A stretch of 51,586 nucleotides of DNA from Aeromonas tecta. Lineage in GTDB: Bacteria > Pseudomonadota > Gammaproteobacteria > Enterobacterales > Aeromonadaceae. The stretch is taken from the NCBI RefSeq assembly GCF_000820185.1, contig NZ_CDCA01000039.1, positions 175,512 to 227,097 on the forward strand, in the 5' to 3' direction. The notes under the pieces are model-generated. The model searched no databases, had not been told where the DNA came from, and saw nothing but the letters and a program-made list of their open reading frames with translations. Positions 1 through 7,047 of the stretch are shown in pieces. How positions within the stretch are numbered: position 1 is the stretch's first letter; every line of letters starts with the position of its first letter. The position numbers and the translations under genes were made by a program.

Positions 1-755
1 ATGAGCATGAGCATGAGCATCATCACGCCCATTCCCATGGCCATCAAGATCGGCAGGGTGAACTGCATTACGGCAAGGGAGAAGCGGGGCTGTCAGTGCC
101 GGGCATGGGCCAGCGTCAGCTGATCGCCATCGAGATGGATGTGCTGGCCAAGAACAATGCCCTTGCCGTCCACAACCGCGATCACTTCGAGGCCGCCTGC
201 CAGCTGGTGTTGAACTTGGTATCGAGCCCTGGCTCGGGCAAGACCACCTTGCTGTGCGAGACCCTGCGCCGCCTCGAAGGCCAGCGTCCTTGCGCTGTCA
301 TCGAGGGGGATCAGCAGACCAGTGCGGATGCGGATCGCATCCGTGCCACCGGGGTGCCCGCCATCCAGATCAATACCGGCAAGGGCTGCCACCTGGATGC
401 CAAGATGGTGCACGACGCCTGTCACCAGCTGATCGTGCAGGAAGGGGGCATCCTCTTTATCGAGAACGTCGGCAACCTGGTCTGCCCCGCCAGCTTCGAT
501 CTCGGCGAGAAGTACAAGGTCGCCATCCTCTCGGTCACCGAGGGTGAAGAAAAACCGCTCAAATACCCTGACATGTTCGCCGCCGCCCAGCTGATGATCA
601 TCAACAAGACGGACTTGTTGCCCCATGTGAGCTTTGACGTCGAACGCTGCATCGAGAATGCCAAGCGGGTCAATCCCTATATCCAGGTGATCCAGCTGAG
701 CGCCACCACGGGGGAAGGGATGGATGCCTGGCTCAACTGGTTGGCGAGCGCCTGA
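1..755 (+). CDS. hypB: Hydrogenase nickel incorporation GTPase HypB (5' end outside the window)
   Basis: HypB is the SIMIBI-class GTPase that, with HypA, delivers nickel to the active site of [NiFe]-hydrogenase large subunits in the cytoplasm. The reading frame is open from the window edge (first complete codon at base 3). It begins in a His-rich tract, [14 protein letters not shown], typical of HypB proteins that store or bind nickel. The G domain follows: P-loop [11 protein letters not shown], a later INKTDLL motif (G4, guanine specificity), and conserved HypB blocks such as [17 protein letters not shown]. An internal GTG at 96 is in frame but would remove the His-rich region, so the true start lies left of the window. 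The stop at 753-755 is followed by a terminator, so hypB is probably the last gene of a rightward hyp operon. Family assignment is firm; only the N-terminus is missing. Confidence 0.96.
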   Translation, partial: EHEHEHHHAHSHGHQDRQGELHYGKGEAGLSVPGMGQRQLIAIEMDVLAKNNALAVHNRDHFEAACQLVLNLVSSPGSGKTTLLCETLRRLEGQRPCAVIEGDQQTSADADRIRATGVPAIQINTGKGCHLDAKMVHDACHQLIVQEGGILFIENVGNLVCPASFDLGEKYKVAILSVTEGEEKPLKYPDMFAAAQLMIINKTDLLPHVSFDVERCIENAKRVNPYIQVIQLSATTGEGMDAWLNWLASA

Positions 756-828
756 TCGCCAAGGGCCGATTAGGCTGCGCCAATCGAACCTACACACCAC
801 CAAGGTGCTGGGTATGTTGATGAAATAA

Positions 829-858
829 GAGAGGGAGGCATCGGCCTCCCTCTTTTTT
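829..858 (+). terminator. Rho-independent terminator after hypB
   Basis: A 9-bp GC-rich stem (GAGGGAGGC at 831-839 pairing with GCCTCCCTC at 844-852) has a 4-base loop and is followed directly by a run of six T at 853-858. It sits 75 bases past the hypB stop and ends the rightward transcript. Confidence 0.93.
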
Positions 859-908
859 ATTTTCGTCGCCTTGGCAGGGTTATGACCATCAATGTCACAC
901 ACCCCGAT

Positions 909-1085
909 CCCCTCACCCTGGCCCTCTCCCCAGGGAGAGGGAATCCATTCGTGGGTACCGACAGCATGCCCCCGAATCTGTGCTGATCACGAGAGTCTGT
1001 ATGGATTCCGAAGCCAGCGGCTCAACGGGAATGGCGCAATTTTCTCCCTTCTCCCCTCGCGGGAGAAGGGCTGGGGATGAGGGGG
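909..1085. repeat. REP/BIME-like paired inverted repeat between convergent genes
   Basis: Two GC-rich palindromic units face each other. The left unit (909-941) has the head CCCCTCACCCTGG followed by hairpin CCCTCTCCC/GGGAGAGGG. The right unit (1046-1085) is the mirror form: hairpin CCCTTCTCCC/GGGAGAAGGG, then CTGGGGATGAGGGGG. A further inverted pair, GGAATCCAT (940-948) and ATGGATTCC (1001-1009), lies inside. This layout matches REP-type dispersed intergenic elements common in gammaproteobacteria and fits the gap between hypB and the convergent ABC transporter gene. No ORF in this element looks real. Confidence 0.7.
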
Positions 1086-1098
1086 AGAGCCACAACCC

Positions 1099-1734
1099 TC
1101 AGGCCGCACTGCTGACCCTCAACACCTGCTCACTGTGCCCCTCACCGAAGTGGATCACGCGATGACACACCTGTTGCAACAGCGCCTGCTGGTGGCTGAA
1201 CACCAATATGCCAAGCCCCCGCGTGTCGCATTCCCTCATCAGCTCGTTCCAGAGCTGGCGCTGGATGCGGGGATCGAGTTGGGCGGTCACCTCGTCGGCG
1301 ATAAGCAAGCTGGTACGGGGATCCAGCGCCCGCAGCAGAGCGATGCGGGCCAGCTCGCCGCCAGAGAGCTGGCCCGGCTTGCGAGACAACCACTCAGGCT
1401 TGACCAGAAAACGCGCCAGCATGGCGTCATCCGGGCGCCAGACATCCCACAGCGCCTGACCGGTGCTGCGATAGGGGTTGAAGCAGAGCTCTGGATGCTG
1501 GGGGATCAGTTGCACCGGGTTGTAGCCCCGGGGGAGCAAAGGGGCGCCATCGAGCAAGACTTTTCCGCTTCCCCCTGCCGGTTGCCAACCCGCCAATACC
1601 CGCCCCAAGGTGGTCTTACCATGGCCGCTTGGCGCCGAGAGGCCGAGCCGCTCCCCCGCCTTGATATTCAGACTCAAGCCCTGCCAGAGGGGGCGCTCTC
1701 CCTGGTGAATAGCCAGATCCTGTACCTCGAACAT
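1099..1734 (-). CDS. ABC transporter ATP-binding subunit, NikE/DppF-like
   Basis: One of two ATPases powering the importer encoded by this operon, acting at the cytoplasmic face of the inner membrane. The 211-aa protein has a Walker A motif (APSGHGKTT), an ABC signature (LSGGELAR), a Walker B region (LLIADEVTAQLD) and a switch His (VFSHQQ). It is shorter than usual for OppF/NikE proteins, mainly because the C-terminal extension is missing. The chosen ATG at 1734 overlaps the preceding stop in a TGATG arrangement, implying translational coupling. An upstream in-frame start at 1791 would extend deep into the neighbouring gene and is less likely. Nickel as substrate is inferred from cotranscription with hydrogenase genes; a dipeptide or metallophore substrate cannot be excluded. 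It is the last gene of the hyb operon. Confidence 0.85.
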   Translation of the reverse strand: MFEVQDLAIHQGERPLWQGLSLNIKAGERLGLSAPSGHGKTTLGRVLAGWQPAGGSGKVLLDGAPLLPRGYNPVQLIPQHPELCFNPYRSTGQALWDVWRPDDAMLARFLVKPEWLSRKPGQLSGGELARIALLRALDPRTSLLIADEVTAQLDPRIQRQLWNELMRECDTRGLGILVFSHQQALLQQVCHRVIHFGEGHSEQVLRVSSAA

Positions 1735-2525
1735 CAGCACACCTCCGCTCTGACAGGGAACAGCGGATGAAACTCCGGCAGCGCCTGCCACTGGGCCCGC
1801 AGCATGGCGCTGCCCTGCCCCGCCCGCAGCTGCTGGCTGCTCAGGCTATCGCTCACCCGCCCCTGATGGAGCGCGACGATGCGATCGGCAAAGCGCGCTG
1901 CCAGTGCCAAGTCATGGGTAACCCAGAGGATGCCACTGCCCTGATGAGCGAGCTCGCGAAGCTGGGTGAGCAGTTGGCAGGCCAGTGGCTCATCGAGCCA
2001 GGCGGTGGTCTCGTCCGCCAGAATGAAGCGCGCGCCACTGAGCGCGGCGGCGCAGGCCAGGATCCGTTTCGCCATGCCGCCGGAGAGCTGGCGGGGATAC
2101 TGCACCAGGGTCGCTGGGGGCAGCTGGTATCTCAGCAATTGCTGGCTGAGCTGCTCGCGCGAACCACTCTGGCCGCAGAGGCGGGCGGCGCGACCGAGCT
2201 GGCGCTCCACCGTCAACAAGGGATTCAGCGCACTGACCCCCTGCGGCACGTGGCAGAGGGTGTGACCGCGCAGCCGGGCCCGTCCCTCATCGCACAGAGG
2301 CATACCGTCAAGAGTAATAGTGCCTCTCATGCGCAGGTTGTCCGGCAGCAGGCTGAGGGCACTTTGCAGCAGCAGACTCTTGCCCTCGCCGCTGCCCCCC
2401 ACCAGCGCCACTATCTCGCCGGGGGCCAGTTGCAGGTTGATGTCGCTGAGCAAGGGCTGCCAGCGGCGGCGACCCAGCCAGTTATAGCGAGCCGCCTCTA
2501 TGGTGACCTTCTCGAAGCTCAACAT
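1734..2525 (-). CDS. ABC transporter ATP-binding subunit, NikD/DppD-like
   Basis: Second ATPase of the importer, 263 aa. Visible motifs are Walker A GGSGEGKS, signature LSGGMAKR, Walker B ARFILADETTAWLD and switch region LWVTHDLALAARFADR, in the order expected for an ABC nucleotide-binding domain of the peptide/nickel group. The start codon at 2525 lies inside the 3' end of the upstream permease gene (7-base overlap) and the stop overlaps the next ATPase start by one base. This tight packing indicates coordinated translation of the paired ATPases. Transport role is firm; the nickel substrate is inferred from the operon. Confidence 0.87.
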   Translation of the reverse strand: MLSFEKVTIEAARYNWLGRRRWQPLLSDINLQLAPGEIVALVGGSGEGKSLLLQSALSLLPDNLRMRGTITLDGMPLCDEGRARLRGHTLCHVPQGVSALNPLLTVERQLGRAARLCGQSGSREQLSQQLLRYQLPPATLVQYPRQLSGGMAKRILACAAALSGARFILADETTAWLDEPLACQLLTQLRELAHQGSGILWVTHDLALAARFADRIVALHQGRVSDSLSSQQLRAGQGSAMLRAQWQALPEFHPLFPVRAEVC

Positions 2526-3334
2526 CTTTCATTGCTCCCAAACCACAGCTGCTGCAGGGCGCGAGTCGCCTGATCAAACAGCAGCACCAGCAACAGCAAC
2601 ATCAGACCGGGGAAGAGCGCCAGCCACCACCCGCCACCCGCCAGATAGCGCAGGGCATCGGCCAGCAGCAAGCCCAGCGACGCCTCGTGGGCCGCCAGAC
2701 CAAAGCCCAGAAAACTTAGCGCGGCGCTGTGCAGCACCGCATGGGGAAACATCAATAGCGTGCCGATAAACCACTGGGGCAGCAAGCCGGGTAGCAAATG
2801 GGTGCGCCAACGGCGCAGTGGCCCCATGCCCTGACAGCGGGCCAGCACCACGTAGTCGCTGCAGGCGATACGCCTCGCCTCGGCCCGCAGGATCAGCGCG
2901 AGCTTGGGCCAATGGGTGAGCGCCACCGCCAGGATCACCCCGCGCATGCCGCCCCCCAGGGTGAAGCAGATAAGGATCAGCAGCAGCATGTGGGGCAGCG
3001 CCAGCATGGCGTCGATGACCAGACGCACCGCGCTGTCACATCTGGGATGCACCAGACAGAGGCTGGCGGCCAGCATGGCCAGCAGGCCGCTGCACAGCGC
3101 CGTGCTGACACCGAGATCCAGGCTGGTGAGGGTACCCTGGAAGGCGCGCTGCCACAGATCCCGCCCCATCTGATCGGTGCCAAACCAGTGCAGCATGGAG
3201 GGAGCCTGATGGCGGGCCAGCAGATCCATGGGCACGTCTTGCGCCGACAGGCTCCAGCCATAGCAGGCCAGCAAGATCAGGCAGATCAGTGCAAAGCCGA
3301 GTCGCAGCAGTGACGGCAGCGGATTAAACAGCAT
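2519..3334 (-). CDS. ABC transporter permease, NikC/DppC-like
   Basis: Inner-membrane permease of the binding-protein-dependent importer, 271 aa. After one N-terminal membrane segment (about residues 9-30) comes the DppC-type periplasmic stretch HWFGTDQMGRDLWQR, a hallmark of NikC/DppC/OppC proteins. Several more hydrophobic helices follow, with an EAA-like cytoplasmic loop (VVLARCQGMGPLRRWRTHLL) that contacts the ATPases. Its start overlaps the end of the other permease gene by 11 bases. It should form a heterodimeric channel with that protein. Confidence 0.87.
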   Translation of the reverse strand: MLFNPLPSLLRLGFALICLILLACYGWSLSAQDVPMDLLARHQAPSMLHWFGTDQMGRDLWQRAFQGTLTSLDLGVSTALCSGLLAMLAASLCLVHPRCDSAVRLVIDAMLALPHMLLLILICFTLGGGMRGVILAVALTHWPKLALILRAEARRIACSDYVVLARCQGMGPLRRWRTHLLPGLLPQWFIGTLLMFPHAVLHSAALSFLGFGLAAHEASLGLLLADALRYLAGGGWWLALFPGLMLLLLVLLFDQATRALQQLWFGSNERC

Positions 3335-4304
3335 GATGCCCCTCCCAACCCTGATTGATGCGGGCCAGCAACCCGCTGGCCATGCTGTTGCCCAAAAAGA
3401 CCAGCAGGGTGCAGAACAGCACTATGCCCATCAGCAGGGGAATGTCGCCGCGCAGCCCCGCATCCACGGTCGCCTGCCCCAGCCCCGGATAGGCGAACAC
3501 CTTCTCCGCCAGCAAGGAGCCGCCGATGAGCTCGCCAAGGGAGGCAAACTGCAGACAGAGCGCCGGAGTCAGGGCGTGGCGCAATACGTGAAAGCGCAGC
3601 ATGGGCCAACCGCCGTCCCCCTGGGCGCGGGCGTAGCGAATAAAGTCGCTTGCCAGCACCTCGGCCACCCGCCCCCGGGTGTGCAGTGCTATGTTGCCCA
3701 TCCCGAGCAGGGCCAGGGTCGCCACCGGCAGCACCAGATGGCGTGCCCGCATGACCCAATCCACCTGGTCGGCATCGAGGCCCGGTTCCCAGGCGCAGCA
3801 GACCGGCAACAGCGGCCAGTGCACCGCAAAGATCGCGAGCAGCAACAGGCCGACCCAGAAAGTGGGCAGGGAGGCGAGCAGGTAAGCGAGGCGGCAGATG
3901 AGCCTGTCCGGCCAGCGGTTGAGATAACGCCCGGCGTACAGCCCCAGCAGCACGCCGAGGCTGCCAGACAGCAGCCAGGCCCCCGCCAGCAGCGCAAAAG
4001 AGGCGGCAAAACGCTGGCCAATCACCTCGGCGACCGGCGCGTTGTAGAGCATGGAGTAACCGAGATCCCCCTGCAGCACCCGGCCGAACCAGTGCCAGTA
4101 GCGCAGCCATAGCGGCTGATCCAGCCCCCAGCGGGCAGCGATCCTGGCGTATTGCGCGGGCGGCACGTGCAGCAGATCGTTACCGATATAGGCCTTGATG
4201 GGATCGATGGGGGAGTAGCTCAGCAGCACGAAGGTGGCGAGCGACACCAGGGCGAGCAGCCCTGCCAGACGCAGCAGGGCCTTGCCCATTGTCTTGGCAA
4301 TCAT
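3324..4304 (-). CDS. ABC transporter permease, NikB/DppB-like
   Basis: Second permease of the importer. The protein begins with a short basic N-terminus and a long hydrophobic helix, then the typical DppB-family early motif (SPIDPIKAYIG) and the NikB/DppB-like segment RWGLDQPLWLRYWHW. Further helices and an EAA-type loop (DFIRYARAQGDGGWPMLRFH) follow. I chose the ATG at 4304 (326 aa), which begins 14 bases after the binding-protein stop and leaves a normal N-terminus. A GTG at 4340 that overlaps the upstream gene and an ATG at 4289 are also possible, and none has a strong ribosome binding site. Function as the NikC-like partner is clear; the exact start is not. Confidence 0.84.
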   Translation of the reverse strand: MIAKTMGKALLRLAGLLALVSLATFVLLSYSPIDPIKAYIGNDLLHVPPAQYARIAARWGLDQPLWLRYWHWFGRVLQGDLGYSMLYNAPVAEVIGQRFAASFALLAGAWLLSGSLGVLLGLYAGRYLNRWPDRLICRLAYLLASLPTFWVGLLLLAIFAVHWPLLPVCCAWEPGLDADQVDWVMRARHLVLPVATLALLGMGNIALHTRGRVAEVLASDFIRYARAQGDGGWPMLRFHVLRHALTPALCLQFASLGELIGGSLLAEKVFAYPGLGQATVDAGLRGDIPLLMGIVLFCTLLVFLGNSMASGLLARINQGWEGHHAV

Positions 4305-4318
4305 CCAGCGGTTTGCGC

Positions 4319-5899
4319 TTAACGGCACGTCCACCGCCACGCTTGCAGGTTGTTCAGCAGTGACCAGCTACCGTGGATCTCCGGCGCCCCCTTGCCCAAG
4401 TCGACACAGGCGTTGGCCAGATAGCTGTGCTGCACATTGAGCAGCCAGGCCCAGGCGGCATCCCCCTGCACCCCTGCCCCGGCCTTGCCGTCCCACTCGA
4501 CCTGCTGCCAGAACGGCACGGCCGCCTGCCAGTTGGGGGCATCCAGCGCTTGCTTGAGGTGGGCATCCACGGCGGCATTGCGGTAGTAACCCGGGTTGTA
4601 GAACTCGACCCCGGCGGCGCCGCTCTGGTAGTGGTGATAGAGCTCCATGGGATCCAGACTCCCCCAGCCCATCAGCACCGGGTTGGCGTGCATCTCCCGC
4701 TCCACCTGCTCCCAGCTGCCGGATTTGAGGCTCACATCCAGACCAATGGGTTTGAGCATGGCCCGTACCGCTTCGGCCAGATCCCGCCGGGTGCTGTCCC
4801 CGCTGGTGTACCAGAGGGTGAAGGCGGCGCGCAGCTCTCCCTTGTGGCGCACGCCGTCGCTGCCCATCTTCCAGCCTGCCTGCTCGAGCAAGGCATTGGC
4901 ATGAGCGGCGTCCCCGTCCTTGAAGGCGACCTTGGGGTTATACCAGGGCAGCCCCTGCACCGCGCTGTAGGCGGGAATGGCATGGCCTTCCAGCAGTTGA
5001 TCCGCCAGCAACTTGCGGTCGATGGCGTAGTTGATGGCGCGGCGCACCGCCACATCCGAGGTGATGTCGTTGCCGATGGGGTTGCCCTTGGCATCCTTAT
5101 GACCGGCGGGCGGGATGGGGAAGACGATGCCGCGATTCTCCACGCTCGGCCGCACCCAGAGTTTCAGTGACGCAGGTACGGTGGGCGCCAGGGAGGGAGC
5201 GATGCGCACCACGTCGAGCTGATTGCTTTGGGCCGCGGCATAGGCACTCTCTTCGTCGATAAAGACAAACACCAACCGCTTGAAGTCGTTGCTGCCACCG
5301 GCGTAATAGGGGTTGGCCTCCACCACCAGTTGCTGGCCGGGCAGGAAGCTCACCAACCGGTAAGGGCCGGCGCCGATGGGCTGGCGAGCGTAGCGCTTGG
5401 GATCGTAATCCTTCGCCGAGACGATGCCCAAAGAGCCCAGCACGTTGACGAAGGTGCTCTGGGGGGCGCTCAAGGAGATGGCCACCTCCAACGGGGACAG
5501 AACCCTGGCATCGACGAAGTTGCCCATGTCAATCTTGCCGCCGCCCTTGACCGCGCTGTTATAGGTAAAGGCCACGTCGGAGGCATCAAGCGGCGCGCCG
5601 TTGGAGAACTTCAGGTCTGGCTTGAGGGTGATGAGCCAGCCCTTGCCATCCTCGCTCGGCACCACCGATTCGGTCAGCAGGTTGTCCCAACCGAGATCCG
5701 CCTTCTGCTTGAGCAGCGGGCTGTGCAGCAGCAGATAACTGCCGTGGCTCCAGCCGAGCAGAGGATCGAACCCCTCGGTGGGTTCGCTGCCGATGGCGAG
5801 CTTGAGCTCGGCAGGCACGGGCTGGGCGGTGGCACTTGGCATGCCGGCGCCCATCGAGAGGGCCAGCAGCGCGGCAGCCCCAAGGGGGTGAATGGTCAT
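4319..5899 (-). CDS. Periplasmic substrate-binding protein of the nickel/peptide ABC importer (SBP_bac_5 family)
   Basis: Extracytoplasmic binding protein of 526 aa, close to the length of E. coli NikA. A Sec signal peptide covers about residues 1-26, with hydrophobic core PLGAAALLALSMGAG and likely cleavage after ATA. Family 5 blocks are visible, such as SEDGKGWLITLKPDLKFSNG and QPIGAGPYRL. The ATG at 5899 has GAGGA six bases upstream; a TTG at 5902 is less likely. Adjacent His422-His423 (LYHHYQSG) lie near the position of the nickel ligand His416 of E. coli NikA, which is suggestive only. Location between hydrogenase maturation genes and transporter subunits argues for nickel or a nickel-metallophore complex as ligand. 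A peptide ligand remains possible. Confidence 0.85.
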   Translation of the reverse strand: MTIHPLGAAALLALSMGAGMPSATAQPVPAELKLAIGSEPTEGFDPLLGWSHGSYLLLHSPLLKQKADLGWDNLLTESVVPSEDGKGWLITLKPDLKFSNGAPLDASDVAFTYNSAVKGGGKIDMGNFVDARVLSPLEVAISLSAPQSTFVNVLGSLGIVSAKDYDPKRYARQPIGAGPYRLVSFLPGQQLVVEANPYYAGGSNDFKRLVFVFIDEESAYAAAQSNQLDVVRIAPSLAPTVPASLKLWVRPSVENRGIVFPIPPAGHKDAKGNPIGNDITSDVAVRRAINYAIDRKLLADQLLEGHAIPAYSAVQGLPWYNPKVAFKDGDAAHANALLEQAGWKMGSDGVRHKGELRAAFTLWYTSGDSTRRDLAEAVRAMLKPIGLDVSLKSGSWEQVEREMHANPVLMGWGSLDPMELYHHYQSGAAGVEFYNPGYYRNAAVDAHLKQALDAPNWQAAVPFWQQVEWDGKAGAGVQGDAAWAWLLNVQHSYLANACVDLGKGAPEIHGSWSLLNNLQAWRWTCR

Positions 5900-5920
5900 C
5901 AATGTCCTCGTCTCTCTTCA

Positions 5921-5979
5921 CCACTTTGCATGGGAAAGTGGCTTTCAATAGAAGCGAATGTGGGGCCGAAAGGGCCCCA
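5921..5979 (-). promoter_or_regulatory. Two intercistronic RNA hairpins before the binding-protein gene
   Basis: The 105-base gap between hybE and the binding-protein gene, the largest gap in the operon, contains two perfect 7-bp stems: TGGGGCC/GGCCCCA (5961-5979, 5-base loop) and CCACTTT/AAAGTGG (5921-5941, 7-base loop). Neither is followed by a T-run on the transcribed strand, so they are not simple terminators. They may set mRNA stability or the relative output of hydrogenase and transporter genes. Confidence 0.5.
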
Positions 5980-6004
5980 TCTCTTTGTTGCCAAGGTTGG
6001 CAAA

Positions 6005-6535
6005 CTAACGCGTAGTGGCGCCAAACAGCCGCCTGCGGCCCAGATCCACTGTCCCTTCCCCTTGTTTGATCGGCAGGGAGAGCAGCATTTTGAGCACGGC
6101 GCTCACCAGCGCAGCCCCCTCTTTGCCGTCCAAATGGGGATCGAGCGGCGACATCAGGGAGCAAGAAAGCAGCTGCCCCGTCTCGGGCAAGTCCCCCACC
6201 ATAAAGGTCAGGTTGCCGCAGGGCAGCGCCAGGGCAATGCGTTCGTTGCCGCGATCCGGCCAGCACTGATCCGGCCCAGGCAGCACCACCACGCTCAGCA
6301 TCCAGGGGGTAAGTGCCACCCCCAGCCACTGCTCCTCATACAGGTCGCACTCGGCCAGGACTGGCATGCCGGGGTGGTAGAAGGGCAGCTCGCACATCTG
6401 CTCGCGAGCGATGCGCTCATATTGGGACACCAGCAGAGGTGCTGGGTTGGTTGCAAAACCAGCTCGCTTTTGCGCTATTTTATGCTCTGTTTCTAGCGCA
6501 ATATTCTGCTGCTCACTCAAATGAGATTGCGCCAT
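6005..6535 (-). CDS. hybE: Hydrogenase-2 assembly chaperone HybE
   Basis: HybE is a small cytoplasmic chaperone specific for hydrogenase-2 type enzymes, thought to bind the Tat-dependent precursor and coordinate cofactor loading with export. The 176-aa product shares clear blocks with E. coli HybE: LPFYHPGMPV, LTPWMLSVVVLPGPDQ, LSCSLMSPL and a C-terminal GRRRLFG. The ATG at 6535 has a strong AGGAGG four bases upstream and overlaps the end of hybD by 19 bases. It is the last hydrogenase gene before the transporter block. The E. coli hybF and hybG homologues do not follow here, so HypA- and HypC-like functions must be encoded elsewhere, perhaps left of hypB. Confidence 0.95.
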   Translation of the reverse strand: MAQSHLSEQQNIALETEHKIAQKRAGFATNPAPLLVSQYERIAREQMCELPFYHPGMPVLAECDLYEEQWLGVALTPWMLSVVVLPGPDQCWPDRGNERIALALPCGNLTFMVGDLPETGQLLSCSLMSPLDPHLDGKEGAALVSAVLKMLLSLPIKQGEGTVDLGRRRLFGATTR

Positions 6536-7047
6536 GGGGCCTCCTGTGCTTGCTCGGCCCGCTCTTGTTCGGAAAGGGGGATGGCCGGGCAGCCAAGCTC
6601 GGCCAGCAGGGTCAAGATCCGCGCCTTCGCCTCCCCCATCGCCGCTTCCACCACTGGGGTGAGACCGATGCGGGGCTCGAGAGACAAGGGTTCGACGCCA
6701 ATAAGAGTCAGCCGTTTGGGCGACTCTCCCGTCATCAATAGCGCCGACAGCACGTCCGCCAGCCCCAGCTGATGGGGGGAGATCTTGCGGCCAAACAGCG
6801 CCGGGATCTCCTCGCCTCGCAGGGTAACGACGGTGCCAGGCGGATTGCCGCTGCGCACCGCATCCGCCAGTATGATGTGGTCGCGGCTCGCCATGGCTTC
6901 CAGCAGCTCCATGCCAGCGGTGCCGCCGTCCAGCAACTCGATACCGGGGGCGAAACGGTATTCGCGCTCCAGCGCCTCGACGAGGCGCACCCCGACGGCC
7001 TCATCGCTCAGCAGCAGGTTGCCGACCCCCAGGATCAGGGTGTTCAT
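6517..7047 (-). CDS. hybD: Hydrogenase-2 maturation endopeptidase HybD
   Basis: HybD removes the C-terminal extension of the HybC precursor after nickel insertion, a nickel-dependent proofreading step. The 176-aa protein starts with the family signature MNTLILGVGNLLLSDEAVGV. Putative nickel ligands match E. coli HybD: Glu16, Asp62 and a His at 92 (SPHQLGLADVL). The DGGTAG motif is also present. The ATG at 7047 overlaps the hybC stop as TGATG; the GTG one codon earlier is unlikely. The C-terminus is slightly longer than in E. coli. Its substrate is encoded immediately upstream. Confidence 0.95.
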   Translation of the reverse strand: MNTLILGVGNLLLSDEAVGVRLVEALEREYRFAPGIELLDGGTAGMELLEAMASRDHIILADAVRSGNPPGTVVTLRGEEIPALFGRKISPHQLGLADVLSALLMTGESPKRLTLIGVEPLSLEPRIGLTPVVEAAMGEAKARILTLLAELGCPAIPLSEQERAEQAQEAPWRNLI

